64,000 bases of DNA from Ecdyonurus torrentis. Its lineage: Eukaryota > Arthropoda > Insecta > Ephemeroptera > Heptageniidae. Both the position numbers and the translations under genes were made by a program. Of the stretch, positions 26,028 through 54,953 are shown piece after piece. The notes beneath the pieces are model-generated. The model was given only the letters and a program-made list of their open reading frames with translations. It was not told the origin of the DNA and searched no databases. The number at the start of each line of letters is the position of its first letter. Within the stretch, counting starts at the first letter, position 1. The stretch lies in the NCBI GenBank assembly GCA_949318235.1, contig OX439133.1, forward strand, positions 28,469,741 through 28,533,740, read 5' to 3'.

Positions 26028-26087
<60 letters not shown>
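26028..26087. repeat. (TA)n tract
   Basis: TA dinucleotides at the 3' end of the tRNA-derived sequence. Confidence 0.97.
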
Positions 26088-26089
<2 letters not shown>

Positions 26090-26944
26090 AAAATAGCAAT
26101 ATATTTGTTTTGTTCAAAATATTTATCATCATAATTATCTTGAACATATAAATAGAGTGTCACAATTTCAAATAAAAGTTTCACATATTATTATTACATT
26201 TTTTAATGGGAACAAACTTTTTTTTTTTTTTTAATTTTTTGTTGATAAAAAAAGGTATCTACAAGTAATAAAAACAACTTAAATGTCGTTGACTTCTCAG
26301 AAAAATGTGAGATAAAATACTGGCTACTTTTTACCATAGCATATTCTAACTTGTTTATAATATAGATATATTTTTTCCTCTCTTTACGTCAAATATTCTC
26401 GTCCATCAAGGTAATAAAATTTTTTTGTAGTTTTTGCTGTTCATATTTATTCGTTAATATACGCAATTTTCACGTTAAAATCCATAAAACAACATTTATA
26501 GTTGTATTTTATTGTAACAGTTATGTAAATTCACGAGTCATTGTGAACAGGTAATTTTATATTTACAGCAATTACAGCAAAACATCAATTTAGAGGATAC
26601 AAATTATCTTAATTGAAAGTAATAAATTTTATTGTATAATAAACTTTAATTTTGGGGGGAAAAAAATACAACATAAAAAATATAAATTATCACCTAGTTA
26701 AACAAAAATAAATTTTAAACTAATTTAACATATTTTTTTATATTCTTTAAGAACATCTTTACTGCTTTATTTAAATTTTAACTTTCATATTGATCACATT
26801 TCAACAACTTGGCAGACAACTTGGCAGACTTTAAGTGTATATTGAATAATTTGTGAATATTATCGCATTATCGCCTATCGTTGTACACTATAATAAAAAA
26901 AAAAAGAAAAAATTTAGCTTTTATCATGAATGAATGATTAAAAG
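26088..26944. other. Intergenic, nothing recognised
   Basis: AT-rich DNA with no gene, hairpin or family recognised. Confidence 0.4.
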
Positions 26945-27540
26945 AATGAATGAATGAATGAATGAATGAATGAATGAATGAATGAATGAATGAATGAATG
27001 AATGAATGAATGAATGAATGAATGAATGAATGAATGAATGAATGAATGAATGAATGAATGAATGAATGAATGAATGAATGAATGAATGAATGAATGAATG
27101 AATGAATGAATGAATGAATGAATAATTGAATGAATGAATGAATGAATGAATGAATGAATGAATGAATGAATGAATGAATGAATGAATGAATGAATGAATG
27201 AATGAATGAATGAATGAATGAATGAATGAATGAATGAATGAATGAATGAATGAATGAATGAATGAATGAATGAATGAATGAATGAATGAATGAATGAATG
27301 AATGAATGAATGAATGAATGAATGAATGAATGAATGAATGAATGAATGAATGAATGAATGAATGAATGAATGAATGAATGAATGAATGAATGAATGAATG
27401 AATGAATGAATGAATGAATGAATGAATGAATGAATGAATGAATGAATGAATGAATGAATGAATGAATGAATAAATAAATGAATCAATTTATGAATGAATC
27501 AATGAATGAGTGAATGAATCAATGAATCAATGAATTAATG
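26945..27540. repeat. (TGAA)n tetranucleotide array, about 540 bp plus degenerate end
   Basis: Nearly perfect GAAT/TGAA repeats with one AATAATTGAA break at about 27121-27130, then decaying with CAATGAAT variants after 27470. The long open frame through it (FIHS repeats) is an artefact. Confidence 0.99.
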
Positions 27541-27605
27541 TTTCTATAAATTAATAAGCGGACAAAGGTAGCAACTCATTAAATCTTGTATGATTGTTTT
27601 GTAGT

Positions 27606-29472
27606 AAATCAATCACAGTCTTTTTTAGTGTGCAGTCAGACACAGAATGTGCAGTCAGAAATTTGGATTTGTGCAGTCAGCAAATATACAAATTTTAAGT
27701 TCTAGAAAAATTTTCAAAGCACATATTGTAAAAAATCCTGCTCGTTACGCTCGCAAGTATTATTGCACTTTCAAGTTCAACATTATCAATGATTTATTAA
27801 TAATTATTCATAATATTGTATGGGTACCATGTTTTAAATGTTGTAGATTATGAGCATTTTTAAATATTTATGAACAATATTTTTAGATTTATTAAATTAA
27901 TTAGATATAAAATTGATTATGCTTCTATTAAATCACAAAGTCGACTTTTTTATACGATCATATAAAAAAGTTTACTTGAATTTTATTTCTTTTTCAAAGC
28001 AATAGATGTGTTCTATACTTTTTAATAATTCACACACAAAAAGTTACTATATAGTTACAACATGAATCATGTATTGTATGTTGTATGCCTAGCAGCCAAA
28101 CATTTAAAAGTATTATTTTAATACTTGTATTTTTTTTTAATATTTTTTTTTATAAGATTTCAAAAATCAAGATTTGTTTATTTGATTGAAATTAAAAGAG
28201 TAAATTGGAAATGCGCTATATTAAGTATACTAGCAAGGACTGGTAGCTCTTAAAATCATTTGGCTAGAAAAGTTAATTAGGATGTAATTGTTATCCGTTT
28301 TCGATTTAACTTTAAATTAAAATTTATTTTATTTACAACAACAAAAAATAATGATTATAATAAAAATAATAAACGGGCAAAGCACTCTACAAATTTGAAA
28401 AACAAAAAAAAAAGAAAGAAAGCGAAAAAGAAAAAGAAAGAAAGCGAAAAATTTATTGCTGGAGCTTATCGGTTTATAGCACGCGGGTAAACACTGGAGA
28501 AGCTAGGAGCCCCTTAATTTAACATTACGCTTATGGGAATTTTTTTTTCTTTTGGCGACATTTGAGATAATTACTGCAGCAATTCTGGAGATATTTAAAT
28601 GAGATAAACTAGACATACTTTTACGTGTTTAAAGCTATAGACTTTTTTTAAGAATTTTTTTAACCGATAGCCTCTCCATTAAACTTGAAATATTGAGATT
28701 TTTCACAACACTAAATTTTTACTATGAGCTTATATGAACTATTTTTGTGCTTGAGTTACAACTACAGGAAACATTTTTTTCTATGACAATTATTTTCTTG
28801 TTATTTAATTTTAAAGAGTGCATGCCTGCATGTTATACTATATATGTATTCATATGGAAATAATAAAATAATATAAAATACAACAAATTGTGCTGTACGC
28901 GCACAGTAATGCAATGTTGAGCTAATAAGTTGTCCATCTTCCTGTTTCTGCCTATACATCCTTTATTAACTTACAATTTGATGTAAATTCCACGCTTTAA
29001 ACTGGCTGGCGATTTATTATCGTATCCTAATCAAACTTAAAAAATACTTGCAGTGCTCCAAAAATTATGAAAGCAATCTCTCAAATTAATGGAAAACATA
29101 TCGCTCTATTTTTTCGCCCAATCTTTTATTATGGAACTATTTATTGCTGACTCGACTGCACTCAACTTTTTTCAACACAATTTTAAAATGAAATAGAATA
29201 AAACAAAATAAAAATAATATATACTTTACTCTACTTAAGATGTCTAAAATAAATAAAAATGGTTGAAAATGTTCATGAAAAATGTGAATAAATTCTGTAA
29301 TTATTTTAAAAAATTATCAAGTTTAGAATAAAAAATTGGGCATATTTGAACACGTGGCGGGCAACTGGTGGGGCTGCCCCCCCCCCCCCGGGCGACCCCC
29401 TGGTGAGTGCGGGCCTTGTCTCACGATTATGTGCAGTCAGGATTTTTCCTTAAAAAAGACTCTGATAAATCA
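27606..29472. mobile_element. Possible element with short inverted ends
   Basis: AATCAATCACAGTCTTTTTT near 27608 and AAAAAAGACTCTGATAAATC near 29452 are inverted matches of about 20 bp. GTGCAGTCAG occurs three times just inside the left end and once, in direct orientation, inside the right. A run of C with GGGCGACC lies near 29377-29400. The 1.8 kb inside has no open frame. Tentative. Confidence 0.35.
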
Positions 29473-29479
29473 ATGAATA

Positions 29480-30084
29480 ATTAGGCTATTTCGGGAATAA
29501 AAATATTTGTTTTATTTGTAGCAACTTTTTCTTTTGTTAATTTGTACTATTTCATATTATGCTATAGTAAATTTTAAAATGTGGGATTTATTACAACCAC
29601 AATAATAAACACAGGGGAAAAGTATATAAAATTTACAAATTTTAAATTAATTAATTTTTAAGGTATATGATTTTCTGTAGCACTCTTTTTTATATTTCTA
29701 ATATAGTTAAAACAAATATTACAAGAAAAATGATATTTTTCTCTCCATGTTGAAATTTTACCTGACAATTTATAAAAACAGTATTTATCTATGGAATTCA
29801 AAATAAACATTTTTTTTCAACTAGATATATTATAATATGAGAAAAACATCTTTATAAATTAAAATTATGAAAGAAATACAATAATAACACAACTACCACT
29901 AAGAGAGATGTTGTTAGGACGATGGACACGAATGCTGGGTTTTCTTGAAATCCATCAACAATTAAATAACAAACCATAGCTTAGCAGACTTAAAATTTAA
30001 GCTGATATATATAATATATATGTAATAATAATAATACATGTATACATATATATATATATATATATGATATATATATATAAATAT
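29480..30084. other. Intergenic, nothing recognised
   Basis: AT-rich; a short (TA) stretch lies at about 30045-30080. Confidence 0.4.
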
Positions 30085-30330
30085 GTTTTGAATTTCAAAT
30101 TTCGAGCGAGGTTGCATGATGCTAAGAGAATTTCTTGATGAATTGATCTATTGTTTTACTTTTTTGAAGACACTGGGCTTTACACTCCCTAATGTCACAA
30201 AATTAATATATTTGTTTATTTCTTTCAACCTACAATTACAATATACAGCAAATACTTCTATTTTTAATGACAATGATAAAATAATAGTCACTTTTTACAT
30301 AATATTTACACGCAATGTTTAACGTTTTGG
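30085..30330. repeat. One-armed relative of the 1580-2035 fold-back
   Basis: GAATTTCAAATTTCGAGCG, then GGTTGCATGATGCTAAGAGA, CACTGGGCTTTACACTC, CAATGATAAAATAATAGTCA and CAATGTTTAACGTTTTGG follow the order of the left arm at 1580-1810. An extra stretch of about 70 bp lies in the middle. It also abuts a TA stretch. Confidence 0.7.
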
Positions 30331-30499
30331 AAGATTATATATAAAACATTTTGCATACTGTCTGTCTCCTTCAGAAGTGAAACTAAACTCTCACTCTCTA
30401 ACGTTCTGACATTCTGAAAGGAGGAGAGGGCGTACTCACCTCGTCACGCGCAAGCAAAACGTTGAATTTATTTTTAGTACATTCATTTCAATATAAAAT

Positions 30500-30603
30500 G
30501 AAATTGTATTGGCTTATGGCCAGTCAATGCAATCAGATGAAGATTTCATTTGACGCAAAACTCTATCTAAATACATGTTATTCCCATATGCCAATAAAAT
30601 TTC
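30500..30603. mobile_element. 104-bp MITE, family M2, copy 1
   Basis: The ends GAAATTGTATTGGC and inverted GCCAATAAAATTTC pair. The inner landmark TTTGACGCAAAACTC is shared, inverted, with 60751-60860. Confidence 0.68.
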
Positions 30604-30639
30604 TTTTTTTATTGGAATGACTTTACGATGACATGGTAC

Positions 30640-31375
30640 TTTCTTAACCAATCTTTTATAAGGGGGATATAAATGCGCAGCATTTCAAAACTTGGTTGAC
30701 TGATAATTGTTTCATCTTTCATTGTTGCCATTTTTATTGCTTCTAAAAAAATTCTCTTTTTATAGTGACCTTCACTACCTATATATTTAGCTTCTTTCCA
30801 TTAAATTTTATGATTATTTTCCAAAACATGGTCCACAAGTTTTGAATAACCTGCATCTCTTTTTCTCTGTTTTTTGCTTGTGTTCTTTCACCCTAATAGC
30901 TAAATTTGCACAGATGTTTTCAATTTTACAATCACAGGGTATTAAGTATACAACATTTTTATTCATACTTTTATTCACGTCTGGTTTTGTACGTACTAAT
31001 TATGATTTCATTTTTTCTCTTGAGTCTACACACAATTCTGAAATTCACTTCTTTGCCAACTGTAGTCCTTGAACATAAAGGATTCAAATTGTACCAGCTC
31101 ATTTTTTTTTCCTTTTTTTTATTTTTTTTTTTTGAAAATTTTTTATTATAATTTCTCTTTTTTTTTATATTTTTATAGAATATGGTGGGTACTCATTTTC
31201 TGTTAATATTTATGCAACGAAACTTTCTTTATCTTTCAAAAGTTAATTGCCAATGTGGTGACTTTTTGTTCTGTGTAATAATGTAGCTGCGATAACAGAT
31301 TTCGTTGCATATGGGTGGTTTGAATTATAATTAAGATAACGACCACTATCAATAGCTTTTCTATAGACTAAGGTA
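30640..31375 (-). pseudogene. Penelope-like element remnant (RT end and GIY-YIG endonuclease)
   Basis: Minus-strand reading gives VYRKAIDSGRYLNYNSNHP and ATKSVIAATLLHRTKSH near 31260-31375, the motif typical of the C-terminal RT region of Penelope-like retroelements. It is followed by NKNVVYLIPCDCK and LAIRVKEHKQKTEKKRC near 30880-30970, which fit a GIY-YIG endonuclease. Then come KLVDHVLENNHKI, EAKYIGSEGHYKKRIFLEAI and a C-terminal tail ending near 30650. At least two frameshifts and several stops break it, so it is inactive. The 5' part of the RT is missing or beyond recognition. Confidence 0.82.
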
Positions 31376-31447
31376 ATTATTTTATTATTTATGTGTATTT
31401 ATTTTAATATATTATAATATTTTATTATTATATCATATTCATTTATT

Positions 31448-31448
<1 letters not shown>

Positions 31449-31503
<55 letters not shown>
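31449..31503. repeat. (TA)n tract
   Basis: TA dinucleotides opening the second element chain. Confidence 0.97.
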
Positions 31504-32746
<1,243 letters not shown>

Positions 32747-32772
32747 ATAAATATTTGAAAATATTTATCTTG

Positions 32773-32776
<4 letters not shown>

Positions 32777-32822
<46 letters not shown>
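32777..32822. repeat. (TA)n tract
   Basis: TA dinucleotides immediately before the F2 half copy. Confidence 0.96.
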
Positions 32823-32826
<4 letters not shown>

Positions 32827-33029
32827 TTTGTTTTTTTAAAAGCGCGAATTTTAAAACGTAAAATAAAATATGAAGAAATAAAATAAAATAAACTTTTTAT
32901 AAATCATTTTTTTGCCAAGGGTTAGACAGTTTTAAAACTGTTCTTAGAAATAAAATTGAGTGACCGGTTTTCTTGCACCGAGCTCCAACGTAAAAATGTG
33001 CTATTTATTTTTCTAAACTTATTTTTTTC

Positions 33030-33035
<6 letters not shown>
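32823..33035 (+). repeat. Half copy of fold-back family F2
   Basis: Reads ACAGTTTGTTTTTTTAAAAG and then GACCGGTTTTCTTGCACCGA, the inverse of the right arm of 31504-32516 and closer to it than to the left arm. It breaks off into (TA)n at about 33036. Confidence 0.85.
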
Positions 33036-33077
<42 letters not shown>

Positions 33078-33081
33078 CATA
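33036..33081. repeat. (TA)n tract
   Basis: TA dinucleotides with a CATACATA end, directly before the next mariner terminus. Confidence 0.95.
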
Positions 33082-33384
33082 CAGGGTGTCCATAAAGTCT
33101 CTGAGGGTGTTTAGACGTTAATAAAACACATAAGGCTCAACGTAAAATAAACTTTTTATACATCAAATTAAAGCTTGAATTATGACAATTTTGAAAATCA
33201 AAACATAAATGCAATCAGATGATTATTAATCTTGCTGCATCAAAAACCACAAAAAAAGAGAACATTGACGTCCGATTTGCACATTTTAACGCTTGCATCA
33301 TCTGAAAAAACACATACAGATTCAAAACTTGTAAGGTCTCACTCGAATTTTCTGAACTATTACCTCAAGGCCTCTCAACATGCG

Positions 33385-33945
33385 CCCATTGGTAGCACGA
33401 CACACGTCGAGATGAACCTCTAGCTCGCGCGACACGTTGCGGAGAGTCTGAGGAGTGATGGCATGGATAGCGGCGGTGATACGCAGCTTCAACTCACGCA
33501 TGTCACGCATTTTCGTCTTGAAGACCTGGTCCTTGACGTAGCCCCATAGATAAAAGTCGGGTGGCGTGAGATCAGAAGACCTGGGAGCCTACGTCATGGG
33601 TCCACCACGACGTAGCCATCTGCCTAGAAACACCTAATCCAGCTCGTCTCTGACAACGTGCGCCCAATATGGGAGCGCTCCGTCCTGCTGGAAGATGAGC
33701 TCGTAACCCCACTCCGTCTGGGCCTGCAGCAGCTAAGGGATGGCGTAAATCTCAAACATGTTCAGGTAGTTGTTCCAGTGGACAGTTAACTCGTGGAAGA
33801 AGAACGGGCTCATCACACAATCGTACAGGACTGCGCACCAAATAATTACCTTATGACTGTCACGTTCGAACGTACGAGCTGTGTCTGAACGTTCAGTGCT
33901 CCAGAAACATACGTTCTGTCAGTTTTTACTTTATCACACAAACAC
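33385..33945 (-). pseudogene. Mariner transposase remnant (left arm of copy B)
   Basis: From 33945 down the minus strand reads a VIIWCAVLYD-like segment, a Gln-Asp-Gly-Ala segment with the second catalytic Asp (near 33680), SDLTPPDFYLWGYVKDQVF, then RELKLRITAAIHAITPQTL. In-frame stops occur after YAIP and before the Gln-Asp segment. The N-terminal part is absent. Inactive. Confidence 0.83.
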
Positions 33946-34165
33946 GCAATGCACTCGTCTCCTGATCTAACGCCACCCGACTTTTGTCTCTGGGACTACG
34001 TCAGGGACCAGGTGTTCAAGACGAAAGTGCGTGACATGCGTGAGTTGAAGCAGTATATCACCGCCGCTATCGAGGCCATCACTCCTCAGACTCTCCGCAA
34101 CGTGTCGCGCGAGCTAGAGGTTCGTTTCGACGTGTGTCGGCTACCAATGGGCGCATGTTGAGAGG
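33946..34165 (+). pseudogene. Mariner transposase C-terminal remnant (right arm of copy B)
   Basis: Reads SPDLTPPDFCLWDYVRDQVF, then VRDMRELKQYITAAIEAITP and LEVRFDVCRLPMGAC to a stop. It is less damaged than the other arm over the same span but is only the last 70 residues. Confidence 0.85.
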
Positions 34166-34447
34166 CCTTGAGGTAATGTTTCAGAAAATTCGAGTTAGAC
34201 CTTACAAATTTTGAATCTGTATGTGTTTTTTCAGATAATGCAAGCGTTAAAATGTGCAAATCGGACGTCAATTTTCTCTTTTTTTGCGGTTTTTGATGCA
34301 GCAAGATTAATAATCATCTGATTGCATTTATGTTTTGATTTTCAAAATTGTCATAATTCAAGCTTTAATTTGATGTATAAAAAGTTTATTTTACGTTGAG
34401 CCTTATGTGTTTTATTAACGTCTAAACACCCTCAGAGACTTTATGGA

Positions 34448-34451
<4 letters not shown>

Positions 34452-34528
<77 letters not shown>
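34452..34528. repeat. (TA)n tract
   Basis: TA dinucleotides between mariner copy B and the SINE. Confidence 0.97.
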
Positions 34529-34530
<2 letters not shown>

Positions 34531-34908
34531 ACCTATACATGTGGTGTAGTGGTTGGCGTGTTCGTTTGACAAGCTGGAGGTTCGGCGTTCGTTACCAAGC
34601 CGGGTTGGCCTTGTAGGCCAGCTTGTAGGAGCGGTGGTTATAACGGTGAAGTTTCAGTGTGTTACAATGTGTACGTTTCCGCTGCAATGCGTGGGTTGGC
34701 CAGGCAGTTTGACCACCTCTCGTCCATAGTAGCGAGTGCTGCCGTCATAAGATTTGGTGGTCCGAGCTGCACAGGTCTGGTATTAGGAGCCCAGAGGAGT
34801 GTGGTATTAAGGGTAGAGCCTAAGATCTGGTAAGCCACAGATCATTGTAAGCCCTCTTACTAAAAAGGATTCGTCCTGGCCTACCCCGAAAGGGATTATG
34901 GCGTCATG

Positions 34909-34909
<1 letters not shown>
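34529..34909 (+). mobile_element. tRNA-derived SINE with an (ATGT)n tail
   Basis: A box TGGTGTAGTGG (34542-34552) and a B-box-like GGTTCGGCGTTCG (about 34580) mark a tRNA-like RNA polymerase III promoter. A body of about 320 bp follows with unusually high GC for this window, and it runs directly into a 400-bp (ATGT)n array that replaces the usual SINE tail. Confidence 0.75.
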
Positions 34910-34939
<30 letters not shown>

Positions 34940-35311
34940 TGTATGTATGTATGTATGTATGTATGTATGTATGTATGTATGTATGTATGTATGTATGTAT
35001 GTATGTATGTATGTATGTATGTATGTATGTATGTATGTATGTATGTATGTATGTATGTATGTATGTATGTATGTATGTATGTATGTATGTATGTATGTAT
35101 GTATGTATGTATGTATGTATGTATGTATGTATGTATGTATGTATGTATGTATGTATGTATGTATGTATGTATGTATGTATGTATGTATGTATGTATGTAT
35201 GTATGTATGTATGTATGTATGTATGTATGTATGTATGTATGTATGTATGTATGTATGTATGTATGTATGTATGTATGTATGTATGTATGTATGTATGTAT
35301 GTTTGTATGTA
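34910..35311. repeat. (ATGT)n tetranucleotide array, about 400 bp
   Basis: About 100 almost perfect repeats with one GTTT variant near the end. It starts at the 3' end of the SINE. Open frames in all three + frames and one minus frame through it are artefacts. Confidence 0.99.
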
Positions 35312-35670
35312 TTGCGACTAAAGGTCGGTCTGTATTTACATTCTTTAATTAAAACACAATAAAACACTTTTTTAATGTAACATAAGATAAACTATTAATT
35401 TTTATATCTGTATATGGATAGTCTTTTAAGTTTAAATTCATTTATATTCATTGTTGTTTTTTAAACTAACCTTTATTTCTTTAAATGTTTTTGTTTTAAA
35501 TTTACTAAATTCTCAGTTCTGTTAAAAATATGAGTGGTATTTTGCATTGTAATTTCATTGCAATGCACAACCTCAAGGATTTTCTGTGATAACAAAATTT
35601 ACTGTTCTAAAGTATGATGATAAATTAAAATATTAAAACCATTCTTATTTTATTTAGCAAATCAACAATT
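35312..35670 (+). other. Upstream region of trypsin gene 2
   Basis: AT-rich DNA between the (ATGT)n array and the start codon of gene 2. It must contain the promoter and 5' UTR unless a noncoding exon lies further up. I cannot single out a TATA box or initiator with confidence. Confidence 0.4.
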
Positions 35671-50931
<15,261 letters not shown>

Positions 50932-51013
50932 GAATTGATGAAAACAGCACCATCTTTACAAAGTTTCCATATAAAAAAACTGTCAGTAAATTATAAAACG
51001 TTTGGTTTTATAT

Positions 51014-51019
51014 AATAAA
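51014..51019 (+). promoter_or_regulatory. Polyadenylation signal AATAAA, gene 2
   Basis: AATAAA about 85 bases after the stop codon, in an AT-rich 3' UTR resembling that of gene 1 without its MITE. Confidence 0.65.
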
Positions 51020-51024
51020 GAAAA

Positions 51025-51491
51025 TTAAAATAAGTTTAAAATTATTATTATTTTTGCTAACACCAAATTATGTGCTTTCAGTTATTGATTCATCAACAGT
51101 GGTTGCTGAGAATTGTTTTCAAATCGATAAATCTTTATGGTATAGTAATACAAGCGTCTTCGATGTATTCATGTATTTTTTTTTCTGGGTGGCCTGCGCA
51201 AAATTAAAATAAAATTGTTAACTAACTGATAGCAGTGATAGCTTGTCTTCATCATATTCATAAGTGACTTTTATTAAGTGTCACCATTTAGGTAGATACA
51301 TAGAATCCTGCTTGAATGTAAAAAAGTTTGCTGTCATTTCACGTAATATCTTTCTTCAAACATTATAAATAATATCATATTAAAATACAAAAAGCAACAA
51401 TCATAAAATGTTGCATGTTTAATCTCCATTTGAAATAAATTTTGACACAAAATTTTACATTCTAGCAGTTCCAGATATAATAGGCTTAATA

Positions 51492-51493
<2 letters not shown>
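51025..51493. other. 3' flank of gene 2, nothing recognised
   Basis: AT-rich noncoding DNA with no repeat structure seen. Confidence 0.4.

Positions 51494-51583
<90 letters not shown>
51494..51583. repeat. (TA)n tract
   Basis: TA with one TTTATA variant, left of the palindrome. Confidence 0.97.
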
Positions 51584-51587
<4 letters not shown>

Positions 51588-51733
51588 CTCATTGCGAAAA
51601 AACGGCCCATCTAGTTTTTGGTCAGTGGAAGCAAAAGGCCTATCTCGTTCCCGAACGTTATGGCAATAGCGCTCGAGATAGGCCTTTTGCTTCCACTGAC
51701 AAAAAACGAGATAGGCATTTTTTTCGCAACAAG

Positions 51734-51737
<4 letters not shown>
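51584..51737. mobile_element. 154-bp palindromic MITE, family M3
   Basis: The ends CGATCTCATTGCGAAAAAA and inverted TTTTTTCGCAACAAGATCG pair. Inside, GTCAGTGGAAGCAAAAGGCC and its inverse pair over almost the whole arm. (TA)n abuts both ends. Confidence 0.92.
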
Positions 51738-51800
<63 letters not shown>

Positions 51801-51808
51801 TATATATA
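51738..51808. repeat. (TA)n tract
   Basis: TA on the right side of the palindrome, ending in AAATATATATA. Confidence 0.97.
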
Positions 51809-52211
51809 GGGCCCTTGGTAATCTAGCGAGCACACGTTGCACTCAGCAAGGATATGCATTTACAACACCACGCAGCATGGCAGGCAGGGTCAGTATATAC
51901 CGACCATGGGTTTGCAGTGTTTGAAAATCCTTGTTTAGTTTCAATGGTCTTAATTAACTTGAAAATGTTAATATTTATTTAGAGACCTTACAAAACATTG
52001 TCACACTATTTCATATAACAATGTCAAGTTAAATCATTAACAATTGTATCTTTTTTATGACAGAGTAAGTACCTATATTTGGTAGTACATTAAAACACAA
52101 ATAGTTATTATGCTAGCCTAATTATAGCAACATTTACTTACTTATACATGGACACAAATATGTAAGAGCTTATTTTTAGCAGTATTTATGCAATACAACA
52201 TAAATAACGTA

Positions 52212-52216
<5 letters not shown>
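51809..52216. other. Intergenic, nothing recognised
   Basis: No gene or clear repeat seen; 51810-51910 is GC-richer than its surroundings but has no tRNA-like boxes that I can support. Confidence 0.35.

Positions 52217-52261
<45 letters not shown>
52217..52261. repeat. (TA)n tract
   Basis: Short TA run just left of fold-back F1 copy 3. Confidence 0.95.
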
Positions 52262-52265
52262 TCTT

Positions 52266-52820
<555 letters not shown>

Positions 52821-52836
52821 GTTGAAATTGAAGAAT

Positions 52837-53250
52837 TTGACAATAAAGTATAACACCGGTCCAATGAAGTGGCTGGACGATAATTGCATTCTCAGCCTTC
52901 TTATATCTTACTCTGCGTAACAACCAACATGCATGTGTATGTGGTAAAGGTTGAGATTAAACTTAACTTCTTATTTCCTTTTTTACTCTCGTGTCGCATG
53001 CACGTCTCGTCTCGTCTCTCTTTCTCTCTCTTTCTTACTCTGTTATCGTTTTCTGACAAGCATATATATCATTATCATAGCAAGTTCAAAAGAAAAAAGA
53101 GAGCAATAAGTAGTAAAAGATAAAAGTCTGGTCCACTGAACACTCTCACACTTCATTTTAGTTCTAACGCACAGCAAGCTATAAAAATGCGGAGAAATGC
53201 AATTATCGTGCAGCCACTTCATTGGAGCAGATTTATGCTTTATTGTAATT
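52837..53250. mobile_element. 415-bp fold-back element
   Basis: TTGACAATAAAGTATAACAC at the left pairs with GCTTTATTGTAATTTTTTAA at the right, and CCAATGAAGTGGCTGGACGA with its inverse near 53205. It has a CT-rich interior like family F1 but different ends. Confidence 0.8.
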
Positions 53251-53259
53251 TTTTAACAT

Positions 53260-54950
53260 TCTGAATCGTAGCATAACGTAAGTAACGCCTTACGGACTTA
53301 CGCAAGGATGAAACAAGTTTTAGTGATATATGATGAACGTAGCTTAGTGATATACATATGAGTTTCAAATACATAAAATATGTTCAATTCTGCACCAAAT
53401 TGCATATTTTTTTTAATCAACAAAATGGAATGTTTTATGTGACGTGTTTTATGGAATTAAGTAACATTTGAGCAACATTGCGCCTTGGCGTATACGCATG
53501 TAGATTACCCTTTAAGTTATTCATGTATCCTGCCGTATTGAATGGCTGAACATACTGTATTGTGTATGTGTCGTGGACCATCTTGAGATTTTCTAAACTA
53601 CTGCATAGTCTTCTACGTTTTCTTCACGTCTTAACATCCTTAAAATTTTAGAGACACCCTTTGTTTTACTACTCTTTTTTTATGAAAATAACATTACAAC
53701 TTGTAAATATGAGTTTATATTTAGTAAATTTTATCATCAGCGATATTGATTTAAATTATTTGTTTAATTAATCATCCCAGCATTAAAAAAATGTAAAATT
53801 GCAATGTTTTGTGTCAATGTATTAAAAAAGAAAATATCTATATTTATGATATAAAATAAAAGCTATACTGCAATTTATAATAAAATTATGTTTCCAAAAA
53901 TTTACATTGTTTTATTGCACAAAAACTAATTAAAGAATTACAATGATGCTGCACATCTCCGACTAGAAATATGACATCTAATTGTAAGTGAACATCATGC
54001 AAACGAAATAGATGTACTAATAAAAGCGGGAGCTTATTATTTCAGTGTGCTTTGATAAAGACTTAAAAAAATATTGTTGCGTTAAATATATAACGTAAAT
54101 TACTCTGAGTTTTAATTTTTCAAAATTTTCTGTGTGTACTTTTACATAACATTTAAATTGGATTAATGTTAATTATCAAATTATTCATAAATTCTTAATA
54201 TACACAAAAATTAAATGTTCTTGACATAAGCAAAAAGCAAGTATTAAATTGTTGTAATATGCAATATAGCCCCACTTGAGAATAAGTAAGGCGTTATGAT
54301 AGCCTCGCTTCTACATGCGTGCAGCATTTCATACCTGTCGCTGAGTAAAAATAGTCAAAGTTGAGGTTGAAATTGCCACCTCACCCCAAGTATATTCAAT
54401 TTAACAATAACATACTACAATTTAGAATTGGACCGCAAAATGGCGTAATTGAAATTTATTAAATAATGTTTCATATTTAATTTATTAATAAATAATATAT
54501 TAATTTATCATTAGTAATATTAATGAAAAGGTTCCAAAAAATGAGAAATTCCCGATATAAATTTTCGAAGTAAATATACGTATATATTTGTATGCAACTA
54601 TAATTTCATATTAATTACAAATTTAAAAATTATATTACAATTTATTAGTAGCGGGAGACAAAGAAACATTTTATTTTCAATGCATCGATCGCGTTTGCTT
54701 AACATATGCCATTCAACGAATGAATACCATTGTATTACAATGAGCATCCATTATGCACCTTATTTGACTGCGATTGTTTTATCTTTATTTTGTATATAAA
54801 TTTTTTATTTAAAATTCTATTTGTATGCAGCAAACGGTAAATAAGACAATTAAAGTAATTTTGTTAACCTGTTAGTTTGGATTAAATTATTTCATTCGTA
54901 GTCTCTTGAAAAATAGAGAAACATGGCCAATACAACAGATATATCAGATC
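53260..54950. other. Intergenic, nothing recognised
   Basis: AT-rich DNA; no open frame, hairpin or family supported. Confidence 0.4.
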
Positions 54951-54953
54951 ATT

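Larger units (their letters stand above)
33082..34450. mobile_element. Palindromic mariner-like element, copy B
   Basis: The left end CAGGGTGTCCATAAAGTCTC and the right end GAGACTTTATGGACAC are inverted. The arms carry the transposase C-terminal region on opposite strands (33385-33945 minus, 33946-34165 plus). The family is the same as copy A but without an insertion in the arm. TA repeats lie on both sides. Confidence 0.9.

Noticed and set aside
26938..27486. 182-codon frame of Phe-Ile-His-Ser repeats
   Set aside because: Pure translation of the (TGAA)n array; no codon bias, start context or flanking exon.
34807..35367. Frames of 136-186 codons of His-Thr-Tyr-Ile or Cys-Met-Tyr-Val repeats
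   Set aside because: The (ATGT)n array is open in several frames on both strands; this is a property of the repeat unit.
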